Of a stretch of 14,726 bases of DNA, positions 7,901 through 14,260 are shown piece by piece (within the stretch, counting starts at the first letter, position 1; every line of letters starts with the position of its first letter). The notes beneath the pieces were generated by a model that was given only the letters and a program-made list of their open reading frames with translations, was not told where the DNA came from and made no database searches. The DNA comes from Bacteroidales bacterium (GTDB lineage Bacteria; Bacteroidota; Bacteroidia; Bacteroidales; B18-G4): the NCBI GenBank assembly GCA_023145125.1, contig JAGLEK010000444.1:1-14726 (forward strand). Reading direction: 5' to 3'. A program made the position numbers and the translations under genes.

Positions 7901-9653
7901 TAATCTCACCCCTGAATACAACATACTTCATATTTACGGGGTCAGGACCTGCATTGTTAACGATCACTATATTGGTATGTGCTGTATCCAGGACCTTAAA
8001 TGGCAATACTTCAATAGCAGAGCCTCCGATATTCTCCCTGTTAAAGCCAAAAAGCCTGGATCCATCATCATTGGCCAGGTATATGTCAAGGTCGGTACCA
8101 GTCAATTCATTGCCAAGTCCGTCGTCCCATTGCAGTACAATGGTGTAAGTACCTTCAGTAACCGTGATGCTCTGATAGATATCTTCATTACCTGGTCCCG
8201 CAAAATTATGTGCAGGGCCGTTAAGCCCTTGTGGTACCGGGCCGGCAACGAATGGGCTTTCGAAAGATTTGTTTCCAAAATTCCCTGCAGCAGTAAAATA
8301 TACTACGCCAAGGTCAACAACATCATTTACAGCCTGTGCAACGACACCATCACGCAGAAAAGGCTCTGAAATATATGTTATGTCGTCTACAATGATATCA
8401 CATCCGGCTTGTTGCAGTTCATGGATACCATTGGCAAAATCAACAGGGCTGATCAGTCCTGTCCTGAAAGCGAGTTCGGCTTTTGGTGCGACATCATGTA
8501 TGATCTGCAGCATGGCTCTTCCTTCATCTGAGGCAACTCCGTACGGATAATCGAGCAAAACATCAACAGGAATGGAGTTGGTCAGGTTTCCTGTTCCGGG
8601 CAGGTCTTCCCTTAAAACATCATCGTTGGCAGCCGTTCCGTTAGACTTTGTATTATAGCTATCTGACATAACCCCGATCTTGATATTCTCTCCCGAAACA
8701 TCGAATCCATTCCTGGCGACAAAGGAAAGCATTGCAGTGTCGCCTTGTGTGTTGACGATACCGCTTTGAGGTGCGCCGGGATAGACAGGACGGGCATAGT
8801 TGACCAATAGGGGCAGATCGTTTATCAACAACAGGTTTAAAATAGGGTATACACCCGTAATCCTTAATTCAACAGGGTGTGCAGTGACATCTGTCAACCC
8901 GTATGAGCCTGATTGCAACAGGGCAAGGAGTTCATCAAATTTATCGTTCACTGCAAATACTTCGATTACCACATTGGATTGGTTAACGATCTGGAAAATA
9001 TCATTGGAAGAAGCACTATCAGTACTTAAATAGGTCTCATACAGGGATGTAAGTTCCGCCCCGATAAGAGAATTTTGAATTTTACCACTGTCCGGTGGAG
9101 CATAATAAGGTAAAATATTGCTTATGGCATAACAGTTCAGAACATTTTGAAAATCTTCAAGCTGAAACTCAACAATGCTTTCATAATTACTGACCTTGAT
9201 ATGCATTTTTTGCCTTTGCAGTCCTCCGGTCAGGGTGTATTTAATCGTGAAGACCCCTGCCTCGCCGTTTCCGATGCCGTTAATATTCGAAATCCTGAAT
9301 CCATCGAAAGGCACTCCTCCCAGGCCAGGGCCCATATTGATGCCACCATAAGTGATATCACCTGCAATAGTAGCGTGAGTAATATCTGAATAGGTCCCTG
9401 CCATGGCTTCAACGGAGTATTGGTTTAAGGCTTTGCATTCAGGATCAGTACAACCATCATTTTCAACCCTTATGACAATTGTGTGCACAGCATCACCAAA
9501 TTGATTAAGGCTATCATATGTAACAGATTCGATACTGGTAGTAAAGCCGGCGCCATGAGAAATGACATCTGAGCATTCAGACTGCGCCCTGAGATGTTGT
9601 GAAATAATAAAATAAACAAATAATAATAGGATGATAATTTTAAAATGTCTCAT
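4980..9653 (-). CDS. Giant subtilase-like T9SS protein with MBG modules
   Basis: A 1557-residue exported protein. Parts in order: signal peptide (about 1-23, LRAQ); an N-terminal strand-rich domain (about 25-200); an S8 subtilase-like domain (about 320-750); an MBG-like module (about 840-955); a second MBG module starting at YGD 963-965 and closing near 1197, interrupted by the ATALVN array (1006-1127); a YDG/MBG module (YDGN at 1216); another MBG-like module (about 1278-1350); a further strand domain; and a T9SS type A sorting domain (about 1477-1557, YPNP at 1483-1486). In the peptidase domain I see Asp331 (GVMSDS), the oxyanion Asn458 (AAGN) and the nucleophile Ser677 (GTSASAPHVAG). The expected HGT histidine is replaced by DEG (D376, E377). 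A PPC-like insert lies between Asn458 and Ser677. It is probably a surface-anchored protease, or an inactive relative used for adhesion. The ATG at 9653 fits the signal peptide. The next gene downstream is the TPR-cyclase. Confidence 0.9.
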   Translation of the reverse strand: MRHFKIIILLLFVYFIISQHLRAQSECSDVISHGAGFTTSIESVTYDSLNQFGDAVHTIVIRVENDGCTDPECKALNQYSVEAMAGTYSDITHATIAGDITYGGINMGPGLGGVPFDGFRISNINGIGNGEAGVFTIKYTLTGGLQRQKMHIKVSNYESIVEFQLEDFQNVLNCYAISNILPYYAPPDSGKIQNSLIGAELTSLYETYLSTDSASSNDIFQIVNQSNVVIEVFAVNDKFDELLALLQSGSYGLTDVTAHPVELRITGVYPILNLLLINDLPLLVNYARPVYPGAPQSGIVNTQGDTAMLSFVARNGFDVSGENIKIGVMSDSYNTKSNGTAANDDVLREDLPGTGNLTNSIPVDVLLDYPYGVASDEGRAMLQIIHDVAPKAELAFRTGLISPVDFANGIHELQQAGCDIIVDDITYISEPFLRDGVVAQAVNDVVDLGVVYFTAAGNFGNKSFESPFVAGPVPQGLNGPAHNFAGPGNEDIYQSITVTEGTYTIVLQWDDGLGNELTGTDLDIYLANDDGSRLFGFNRENIGGSAIEVLPFKVLDTAHTNIVIVNNAGPDPVNMKYVVFRGEITFNEYFDASVSTIVGQANAEKAITVAAVLYSNTPAYGVYPPTVASFSSVGGTIIDGSDRNKPDITAPNGVNTTVDLGGPNFDNDPFPNFFGTSASAPHVAGVAALLLQAKAKFYDPGETLSPVEIKDILQATAVDMESPGFDPLTGAGLVNATDALLTLASPSPLITDIVYDTTLNPGEDTISLTVIGQYLTGGSQIYFNGLLLEGSSTVSGDMVTGTIPPFDERYPAIQVYNPPNTQTNGTDGGTSNPLYFSTKPTIVVNIADASKKYAEVLPDFDASYSVESVNGTYSLNDFGLSELEIARVLSISLITVANDTSNVGLWEIKPSMEDPLNPLSNTLPTDPIDTNLLYNFDFDFVNGLLSIDKLDLTIIPKDTTIIYGDTLYGFDYYYIYNNDTIDPANNVLISEPVNQAVLNALRQSHATALVNAVATVRATALVNGAGEPLLDSAALANTSFFISNAVVSQRATALVNGTLLGALELLNAIGASSATALVNAIATVRATALVNGQASVMAYGTATALVNYGALVNAAGLGTSSATALVNSENINDNTNSGAVIILGEGDILILSGDSIGDVAISSINVITGNTVGEHLIVPGAFISNNFDISYGIGKITILPDTAVIIFDPASLAQDYDGNANPVTAYTTPDSLILTITYNGDSIAPILPGSYIVTATVVDSNYVGSITDTLIINPASASVSADLKFIYAGDSLPSFTATFSGFVIGEDSSIVDSLSFTLSPAFAGLAGTYDIIPYAEADNYLFTPLIGTLYVNPSGAGTKHIKTLLNCVEGLTTPDSLGHTMIAYFEYENKNASDVYIPIGEDNLLSAEGSFSGINQPEVFYAGGGSWAASFDGNKFTWTVASYKHNGHKTSVASQASSTSSKCNKSEPVEDEKNKELSDIKVYPNPVTHKVYIEFGSALAENSEVFVYDVFGRIQDISLSGKSDKTMEINMSGVKAGIYLIKVQNGQNIELLRVVKH
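6273..6638 (-). repeat. ATALVN hexapeptide array inside the giant protein
   Basis: Seven exact ATALVN copies start at residues 1006, 1018, 1051, 1074, 1086, 1102 and 1122, with one degenerate copy (YGALVN, 1108-1113). Plus-strand blocks are 6621-6638, 6585-6602, 6486-6503, 6417-6434, 6381-6398, 6333-6350 and 6273-6290. Spacing is irregular (12, 33, 23, 12, 16, 6 and 14 residues). Two 19-residue units (1006-1024 and 1074-1092) differ only by Val/Ile. Codons differ between copies (Leu CTG, CTT, TTG; Val GTA, GTG, GTC; Asn AAT, AAC). The segment has no Lys, Cys or Trp and is rich in Ala, Val, Leu, Asn and small residues. It lies in the middle of an MBG-type domain. Function unknown; a structural or self-associating segment is a guess. 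Confidence 0.9.
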
Positions 9654-9677
9654 AATAACGAGTATTAGTAATTTTTA

Positions 9678-9719
9678 TTCCGTCTGCTCATTGGCAAAAT
9701 TAATTTCACTTAGACGGAA
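9678..9719. promoter_or_regulatory. Perfect inverted repeat framing the subtilase -7 box
   Basis: TTCCGTCT at 9678-9685 and AGACGGAA at 9712-9719 form perfect 8-bp arms with a 26-bp spacer. The candidate -7 box (9695-9702) lies inside the spacer, and both arms are more G/C-rich than the surroundings. This layout suits an operator or looping site of a dimeric regulator. A transcript start near 9689 would put only one arm in the RNA, so an RNA hairpin is less likely. Confidence 0.4.
9695..9702 (-). promoter_or_regulatory. Candidate -7 box of the subtilase-cyclase operon
   Basis: Read on the minus strand, TAATTTTG matches TAnnTTTG exactly and lies about 40 bp before the ATG at 9653. The place where a -33 TTTG box should be (about 9722-9725) reads CAGT and overlaps the last TTAACA repeat. 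A poor -33 box under an array of direct repeats is typical of a promoter that needs an activator. Confidence 0.45.
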
Positions 9720-9723
9720 AAAC

Positions 9724-9760
9724 TGTTAATGCTTTGTTAAAAGAGTTAATATATTGTTAA
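9724..9760 (-). promoter_or_regulatory. Four helically phased TTAACA direct repeats
   Basis: On the minus strand the order is TTAACA (9760-9755), N5, TTAACT (9749-9744), N3, TTAACA (9740-9735), N5, TTAACA (9729-9724). Starts are 11, 9 and 11 bp apart, about one per DNA turn, so all four face the same side. Tandem hexamers with an 11-bp period are the known binding pattern of OmpR/PhoB-family response regulators, including Bacillus PhoP. The last copy sits where the -33 box of the subtilase gene would be. Which regulator binds cannot be told from this window. Confidence 0.5.
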
Positions 9761-10005
9761 TTAAGCACTTTAATTGGGAAATCCTGCCACAGTAAGCAGC
9801 TAATACCTGTTTTAAATAAACATGCTGTTCATGTAACAAAAGAAAGTGGTTACTGACAGAATTAATGGGTGGCATAGGCCGGTCTCTGTTGTTTTTGCAT
9901 ATAAAATTCACCGCTCAATCAAGTCAGGAATGACCTGCTTAGTTTAACAGGAATATGCAATAACGCATTGAAGTTATAATTTACCGGGAAACATTTCACT
10001 GATGA
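9761..10005. other. Rest of the gap between beta-helix and subtilase genes
   Basis: No gene is visible here. There is one small inverted repeat, ACATG-CTGTT-CATGT at 9820-9834, too short to call. No U-run terminator is seen after the beta-helix gene stop (10006 on the minus strand). Read-through into the subtilase operon therefore cannot be excluded. Confidence 0.4.
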
Positions 10006-11802
10006 TTATTTGGTAACGATTAACTTGCGCGTGATGGTTGTTTTATCATCGACAAAAGTTACCAGATAAATACCTCTCCTGACATGATCAAGTGGAATGG
10101 TGATGGGTTCATTAAAATTATTTTTGATGATCCACGAGTATTCAGTTTTACCAAGCAGGTTATAAAGGGATATAGATATAGTGCTATTTGATCCTGGAAC
10201 TGAAATATTCAAATATGAAGTTGCCGGATTGGGCCAGATCCTCAAGTCAGATAATGTGTTAGCTGGTTCATCAATATCTGTAATAATGCTGTCCGGGCAT
10301 ATGGTATAATTCTGCCCGGATTCGTACCGCATCCTGGCAGGAATATTTCCTGTCCCCAGTTCAACAGGTATACCTACGGATGGCCATTCCATAAACTCAC
10401 CCCAAAAATCAGGGGCTTCATCCAAATAATAGCTGTTATCAGGAAGGTCGGTGGTTCCTGGGGGTAATATATTTCCAAGTATGTTATTACCATATTCAAG
10501 TTGATCAGTTCCGGTTAAAACATATAAGCCATGCAATAATTCTGTACTTGTCGTCTCACTGCCAACAAAATTCTGTTTGTCGGTTTCCTTTAATGTGCTG
10601 GTCGTCATTATTATGCCCCAAAGTTCCGCACGGTTCCTGAAAAGAGTGTTATAAGGGCCAGATGGCCCCCAGTAATGGTCAATTACAATGTTTTGTGCTA
10701 TATTACCTTCCCAGAGGTTTGAGAAGGGGTAATGGCCATGAAAGGAAATATCTCCTGATGCATCCGGAATAGGTTCAGACCGATGAGGTTCAATAGAATA
10801 ATTATATGAGAAAATATTACCATTTGAACCTGTTTTTATCATCATTGCATGTCGTAGATATCTGAAAATATTATTGGTGATCAGGCATTCACTGGTGTGC
10901 ATGCTAAGAGCTATGCCATAACCTCGCATACCTGTTCCGTCGAATGTAAACGCATGATGAAAATAGTTCCCGTCTATCAGGATATTAAGGCTTGAATATA
11001 CAGCCACATGGGCACCGACACTGGTATCACTTTCAACACCTCTGACAAAGCAATTGGCTGCCATGTACATGTATATATTGGCGCCTGAACCTTCAACAGG
11101 CTCATCCAGACGTTGAATTTTTAAACACTGAATACCGCTGTTAGATATCGGAACTACAGGCCTCACTTCCGGATTCAACTCTGCGGAATAATCAATCCGT
11201 AACCCACTTTCAATTAACAGATTATTGTCCACAATGGAACTAACCCTGGTTAATTGCCCAACTGAGTAATCTGCCCAGGAGATCGGAACAACGTCCCAGC
11301 TTCCGTTTTCCTGACGGATCTCGATATAATCTCCGGGTGTAAATAAGCCTGGGTCTTCAATAGTTATAAGGTTATTTCCTTTGTTAAGTCCTCCGGTTAT
11401 ATTCGTAAAATCCTGCGCTTGAGCTTTCGATATTGAGATGCAATTTGTTGCTTCACCCTCAAGATCAAACAATAAAGTAGTATTGCCGGAACCATCCCCT
11501 TTAAGTACACAACTGTCTGGCAAATCAATAGGGCCTTTGATTAAATATCTTCCGGGAGGAAAATATACATAGCCGTGCTCACCACCTAAACCCGATATAG
11601 CATTTATAACTGCTTGCCGGTCATCTGTGATTCCATTGCCTGTGGCTCCATAATCCATTACATCAACCTGCATGTCTGGTTGTGTAATTTCCATATTGTC
11701 CAAAATAACACTCCAGTCAACCCTGCGGTCTTCAGGTATGACCTGAGCAACCGCAGATATACTTACAATCGCAATTGATAGTATTGATAATAAATATTTC
11801 AT
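10006..11802 (-). CDS. Pectate-lyase-superfamily beta-helix T9SS protein
   Basis: A 598-residue secreted protein. A signal peptide (about 1-19, ISAVAQ) precedes the hallmark start of the Pectate_lyase_3 type right-handed beta-helix: D50-Y51-G52-A53 followed by GNGITDD (55-61), then YFPPGRYLI and LKGDGSGNT. The coils continue to about residue 440, with Asn-rich turn motifs such as LITNNIFRYL and GNIAQNIVIDHYWG. The C-terminus (about 516-598) is a T9SS type A sorting domain with WPNP at 523-526. Members of this superfamily cleave or bind polysaccharides. The family start motif is shared by lyases, hydrolases and phage or surface depolymerases, so the exact substrate and chemistry are not readable here. 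It is transcribed divergently from the ACP operon and has its own promoter candidate. The ATG at 11802 fits the signal peptide. Confidence 0.9.
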   Translation of the reverse strand: MKYLLSILSIAIVSISAVAQVIPEDRRVDWSVILDNMEITQPDMQVDVMDYGATGNGITDDRQAVINAISGLGGEHGYVYFPPGRYLIKGPIDLPDSCVLKGDGSGNTTLLFDLEGEATNCISISKAQAQDFTNITGGLNKGNNLITIEDPGLFTPGDYIEIRQENGSWDVVPISWADYSVGQLTRVSSIVDNNLLIESGLRIDYSAELNPEVRPVVPISNSGIQCLKIQRLDEPVEGSGANIYMYMAANCFVRGVESDTSVGAHVAVYSSLNILIDGNYFHHAFTFDGTGMRGYGIALSMHTSECLITNNIFRYLRHAMMIKTGSNGNIFSYNYSIEPHRSEPIPDASGDISFHGHYPFSNLWEGNIAQNIVIDHYWGPSGPYNTLFRNRAELWGIIMTTSTLKETDKQNFVGSETTSTELLHGLYVLTGTDQLEYGNNILGNILPPGTTDLPDNSYYLDEAPDFWGEFMEWPSVGIPVELGTGNIPARMRYESGQNYTICPDSIITDIDEPANTLSDLRIWPNPATSYLNISVPGSNSTISISLYNLLGKTEYSWIIKNNFNEPITIPLDHVRRGIYLVTFVDDKTTITRKLIVTK

Positions 11803-11823
11803 TTGGTGGTTTATTATAACAAT

Positions 11824-11854
11824 TAAAAGTACTATTTTTTACTATTGAGTCAAA
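11824..11854 (-). promoter_or_regulatory. Promoter candidate of the beta-helix gene
   Basis: On the minus strand, TTTG (11854-11851) is followed after exactly 19 bp by TACTTTTA (11831-11824), seven of eight positions matching TAnnTTTG. This is the Bacteroidota primary-sigma layout. It would start the transcript about 15 bp before the ATG at 11802. An imperfect palindrome (CTCAAA...TTTAGAG, about 11860-11875) lies just upstream and could be a regulator site. Confidence 0.5.
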
Positions 11855-11908
11855 CAGTCTCAAATTGTTTAGAGTCTGTGAGCTTCCCCGAAGTTCGGCC
11901 ATTTAAAA

Positions 11909-11939
11909 ATTGGAGTTATAATTTAAATTTCTAATTTTG
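11909..11939 (+). promoter_or_regulatory. Promoter candidate of the ACP-AsnB-NadE-like operon
   Basis: ATTG (11909-11912, three of four matches to TTTG) and TAATTTTG (11932-11939, exact to TAnnTTTG) are 19 bp apart. The predicted transcript would begin near 11945, leaving an AT-rich leader of about 70 bases before the ATG at 12017. An AAAGAAAG stretch just before that ATG may help initiation. Confidence 0.5.
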
Positions 11940-12016
11940 AACAGTTAAATTAAACTATTTGTTATATTTAATATGTTTATAAAACTAGTAATATTAAAGA
12001 TTATAAAGAAAGTTAT

Positions 12017-12277
12017 ATGAAAAGTGATCTTACAGAAATAAAGGATAAAGTGAAGGTATATATTCATGAGGCAGTGTATACTGAAAAAGATAAGGTCAAA
12101 GATGATTCCCTGATATTTAAAGAGGGTTTTATTGATTCAATGGGTTTTATGACCTTAATAACTTATCTGGAGGAAGAGTTTGGCATTAGTACGAGTGACG
12201 CTGACCTTTTAGAGGAAAACTTTGAATCAATAAATGCTATATCAGACTTCGTTATGAGGAAATTAGAGAATCAATAA
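12017..12277 (+). CDS. Acyl carrier protein-like (phosphopantetheine carrier)
   Basis: This 86-residue acidic protein has the length and helical pattern of an acyl or peptidyl carrier protein. The attachment motif is GFIDSMGFM, in which Ser41 would carry 4'-phosphopantetheine. The usual DSL is DSM here, a common variation. Residues 43-60 (FMTLITYLEEEFGI) match the recognition helix. It is not likely the fatty-acid housekeeping AcpP, because it sits at the head of an amidotransferase operon. Its TAA overlaps the ATG of the AsnB gene by one base (TAATG), so the two are translationally coupled. It probably holds an acyl or aminoacyl substrate for a pathway encoded in this operon and beyond the window. 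Confidence 0.88.
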   Translation: MKSDLTEIKDKVKVYIHEAVYTEKDKVKDDSLIFKEGFIDSMGFMTLITYLEEEFGISTSDADLLEENFESINAISDFVMRKLENQ

Positions 12278-14244
12278 TGTGCGGAATAGCAGGCATAGTA
12301 GATTTCAATAATAATAAGAACAGCATTGATATTGTTAAATCAATGCTGCAATCTATATCTTACCGAGGACCGGATGAATGTGGTATCTATCATTCTCAGA
12401 ATGTTACCATGGGAAATGTCAGATTAAGCATCATAGATCTAGTGAGCGGACAACAGCCTCTTTCTGACCTGACTGACAGGTACTGGATTGTCTTTAACGG
12501 AGAAATATTTAATTTTGAAGAGCTGCGTCAGGAACTGGAGAAAGATGGCAGCAAACTAAGAACCCAATCCGACACAGAGGTCCTGGTTCAGCTATATGCA
12601 AGGTACGGTAAGGAATGTCTGGGTAAACTAAACGGGCAATTTGCTTTTGCCATATGGGATAAACAAAAGGAAGAATTATTTATTGCCCGTGACAGGGTAG
12701 GTATTCGGCCCCTGTTTTACAATATTGCCAATGGTGTATTCTCTTTTGCATCGGAAATAAAATCTCTCTTTCAGCAAAAATCAGTAAACCGTGAACTTCA
12801 ACCTGAAAGCCTGGCTCAGATTTTTACCTTCTGGACAGCAATAACGCCAAATACTGCCTTCAAGGATATCTTTGAGCTTTCACCCGGTCATTGCCTTGTA
12901 TTTAACAGTGATGGACTGAAAATTGAAAAGTACTGGGAATTAGATTTTGACAACAAGTATGAGAGCCTTTCATTCAATGATGCATTAGAACAATTTGATG
13001 AATTATTGAGCAGTGCTGTGCGCCTCAGGTTAAGAGCAGATGTTGAGGTTGCGGCTTATCTGAGTGGAGGCATTGACTCATGTGCTACAGTAAGGTATAT
13101 TAAAGACATTGAACCCGGTATACTGAATACTTTCTCTATAGGATTCGAGGATAAGGTTTTTGATGAGAGTAGCTACCAGCTAGAAGCCGTGAAGTATTTA
13201 AATACAAATCACAAATCGATCACTTGCTCTTCACAGGATATCGCCAGATACTTTCCAAACGTTGTATGGCATTCAGAAACTCCCGTAACCAGAACAGCCC
13301 CTACTCCCATGATGATCCTTTCCAAGCTGGTCAGGGATAACAACATTAAGGTGGTAATAACAGGTGAGGGTGCTGATGAAATGCTGGCAGGATATAATAT
13401 CTTCAGGGAAGCAAAGATACGTAGATTCTGGGCTTCACAACCCGGATCATCTATAAGGCCTCTTTTACTTAAGAAATTATATACTGATATTCCTCATCTT
13501 CGAAATGCCACCCCTAACATTCTTAAGATGTTTTTCGGGTATAAACTTGATGATATTGACAATCCATTCTATTCTCATCTGTTAAGATGGAATAACTCAA
13601 ATCATATTAAAAAACACTTCTCATCAGAACTAAAAGAAGGCTTTAAGGATTATTCACCGCTGAGTCTGCTTTCAGGCCAATTACCCAAAGGATTTGACAC
13701 CTGGGATACCCTGGCCAAATCACAATGGCTTGAAACCAAAATATTTATGTCGGGTTATCTTTTGTCTTCCCAGGGAGACAGGATGGCAATGGCAAACTCT
13801 ATTGAGGGAAGGTACCCTTTCCTGGATCACAGGGTAATTGAATTCTGTGCCGGTCTGCCGGCAGATTATAAGCTAAAGGGTCTTAAGGAGAAATTCCTCC
13901 TTAAAAAGCTTATGGAAAACAGAATTCCTGAAAGTATAATTAGACGGCCAAAACAACCCTATCGTGCACCTATCAGTAGTGTGTTTATGTCGGACGGTGC
14001 ACCGGAGTATGTAAAAGAAATGATATCGGATGAATACACAAAAAAGGTCGGTATCTTTAATATGGAAACCCTGAAGCCTTTATTTAATAAAATAAAAAAA
14101 ACAGGAACAGCTTCGGAAATGGAAAATATGGTGCTTGCTGCTGTAATATCAACACACCTGCTTCATCGACAGTTTATTGAAAACAAAAATGATGAATTTC
14201 ATACGCCAGAATTAAAAAACCTGAAAATAATTGAAGACTTATAA
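12277..14244 (+). CDS. asnB: AsnB-type glutamine-dependent amidotransferase
   Basis: A 655-residue protein of the asparagine synthase (glutamine-hydrolysing) family. The N-terminal glutaminase domain has the nucleophile Cys2 (after Met removal), R49, N74-G75-E76 and the DTE motif (D99-E101). It releases ammonia from glutamine. The C-terminal synthetase domain has the ATP-pyrophosphatase loop SGGIDS (263-268), GEGADE (363-368) and the late motif SIEGRYPFLDHRVIEF. ATP activates a carboxyl group, which the ammonia then amidates. Every usual catalytic motif is present. Paralogs of this kind often sit in surface-polysaccharide or natural-product clusters and act on substrates other than aspartate. 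The ACP directly upstream and the NadE-like gene directly downstream favour such a role. True asparagine synthesis cannot be excluded, so the gene symbol indicates family, not proven substrate. Confidence 0.92.
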   Translation: MCGIAGIVDFNNNKNSIDIVKSMLQSISYRGPDECGIYHSQNVTMGNVRLSIIDLVSGQQPLSDLTDRYWIVFNGEIFNFEELRQELEKDGSKLRTQSDTEVLVQLYARYGKECLGKLNGQFAFAIWDKQKEELFIARDRVGIRPLFYNIANGVFSFASEIKSLFQQKSVNRELQPESLAQIFTFWTAITPNTAFKDIFELSPGHCLVFNSDGLKIEKYWELDFDNKYESLSFNDALEQFDELLSSAVRLRLRADVEVAAYLSGGIDSCATVRYIKDIEPGILNTFSIGFEDKVFDESSYQLEAVKYLNTNHKSITCSSQDIARYFPNVVWHSETPVTRTAPTPMMILSKLVRDNNIKVVITGEGADEMLAGYNIFREAKIRRFWASQPGSSIRPLLLKKLYTDIPHLRNATPNILKMFFGYKLDDIDNPFYSHLLRWNNSNHIKKHFSSELKEGFKDYSPLSLLSGQLPKGFDTWDTLAKSQWLETKIFMSGYLLSSQGDRMAMANSIEGRYPFLDHRVIEFCAGLPADYKLKGLKEKFLLKKLMENRIPESIIRRPKQPYRAPISSVFMSDGAPEYVKEMISDEYTKKVGIFNMETLKPLFNKIKKTGTASEMENMVLAAVISTHLLHRQFIENKNDEFHTPELKNLKIIEDL

Positions 14245-14260
14245 AAAACCCCCAGAAAAT

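Noticed and set aside
8495..8500. H386 (IIHDVAP) as the catalytic His of the subtilase domain
   Set aside because: It lies about nine residues after the position where HGT normally aligns, in the segment that matches the core strand after the helix; kept only as something to test in a structure.
9820..9834. ACATG-CTGTT-CATGT hairpin
   Set aside because: A 5-bp stem in AT-rich DNA with no U-run is too weak to call a terminator or operator.
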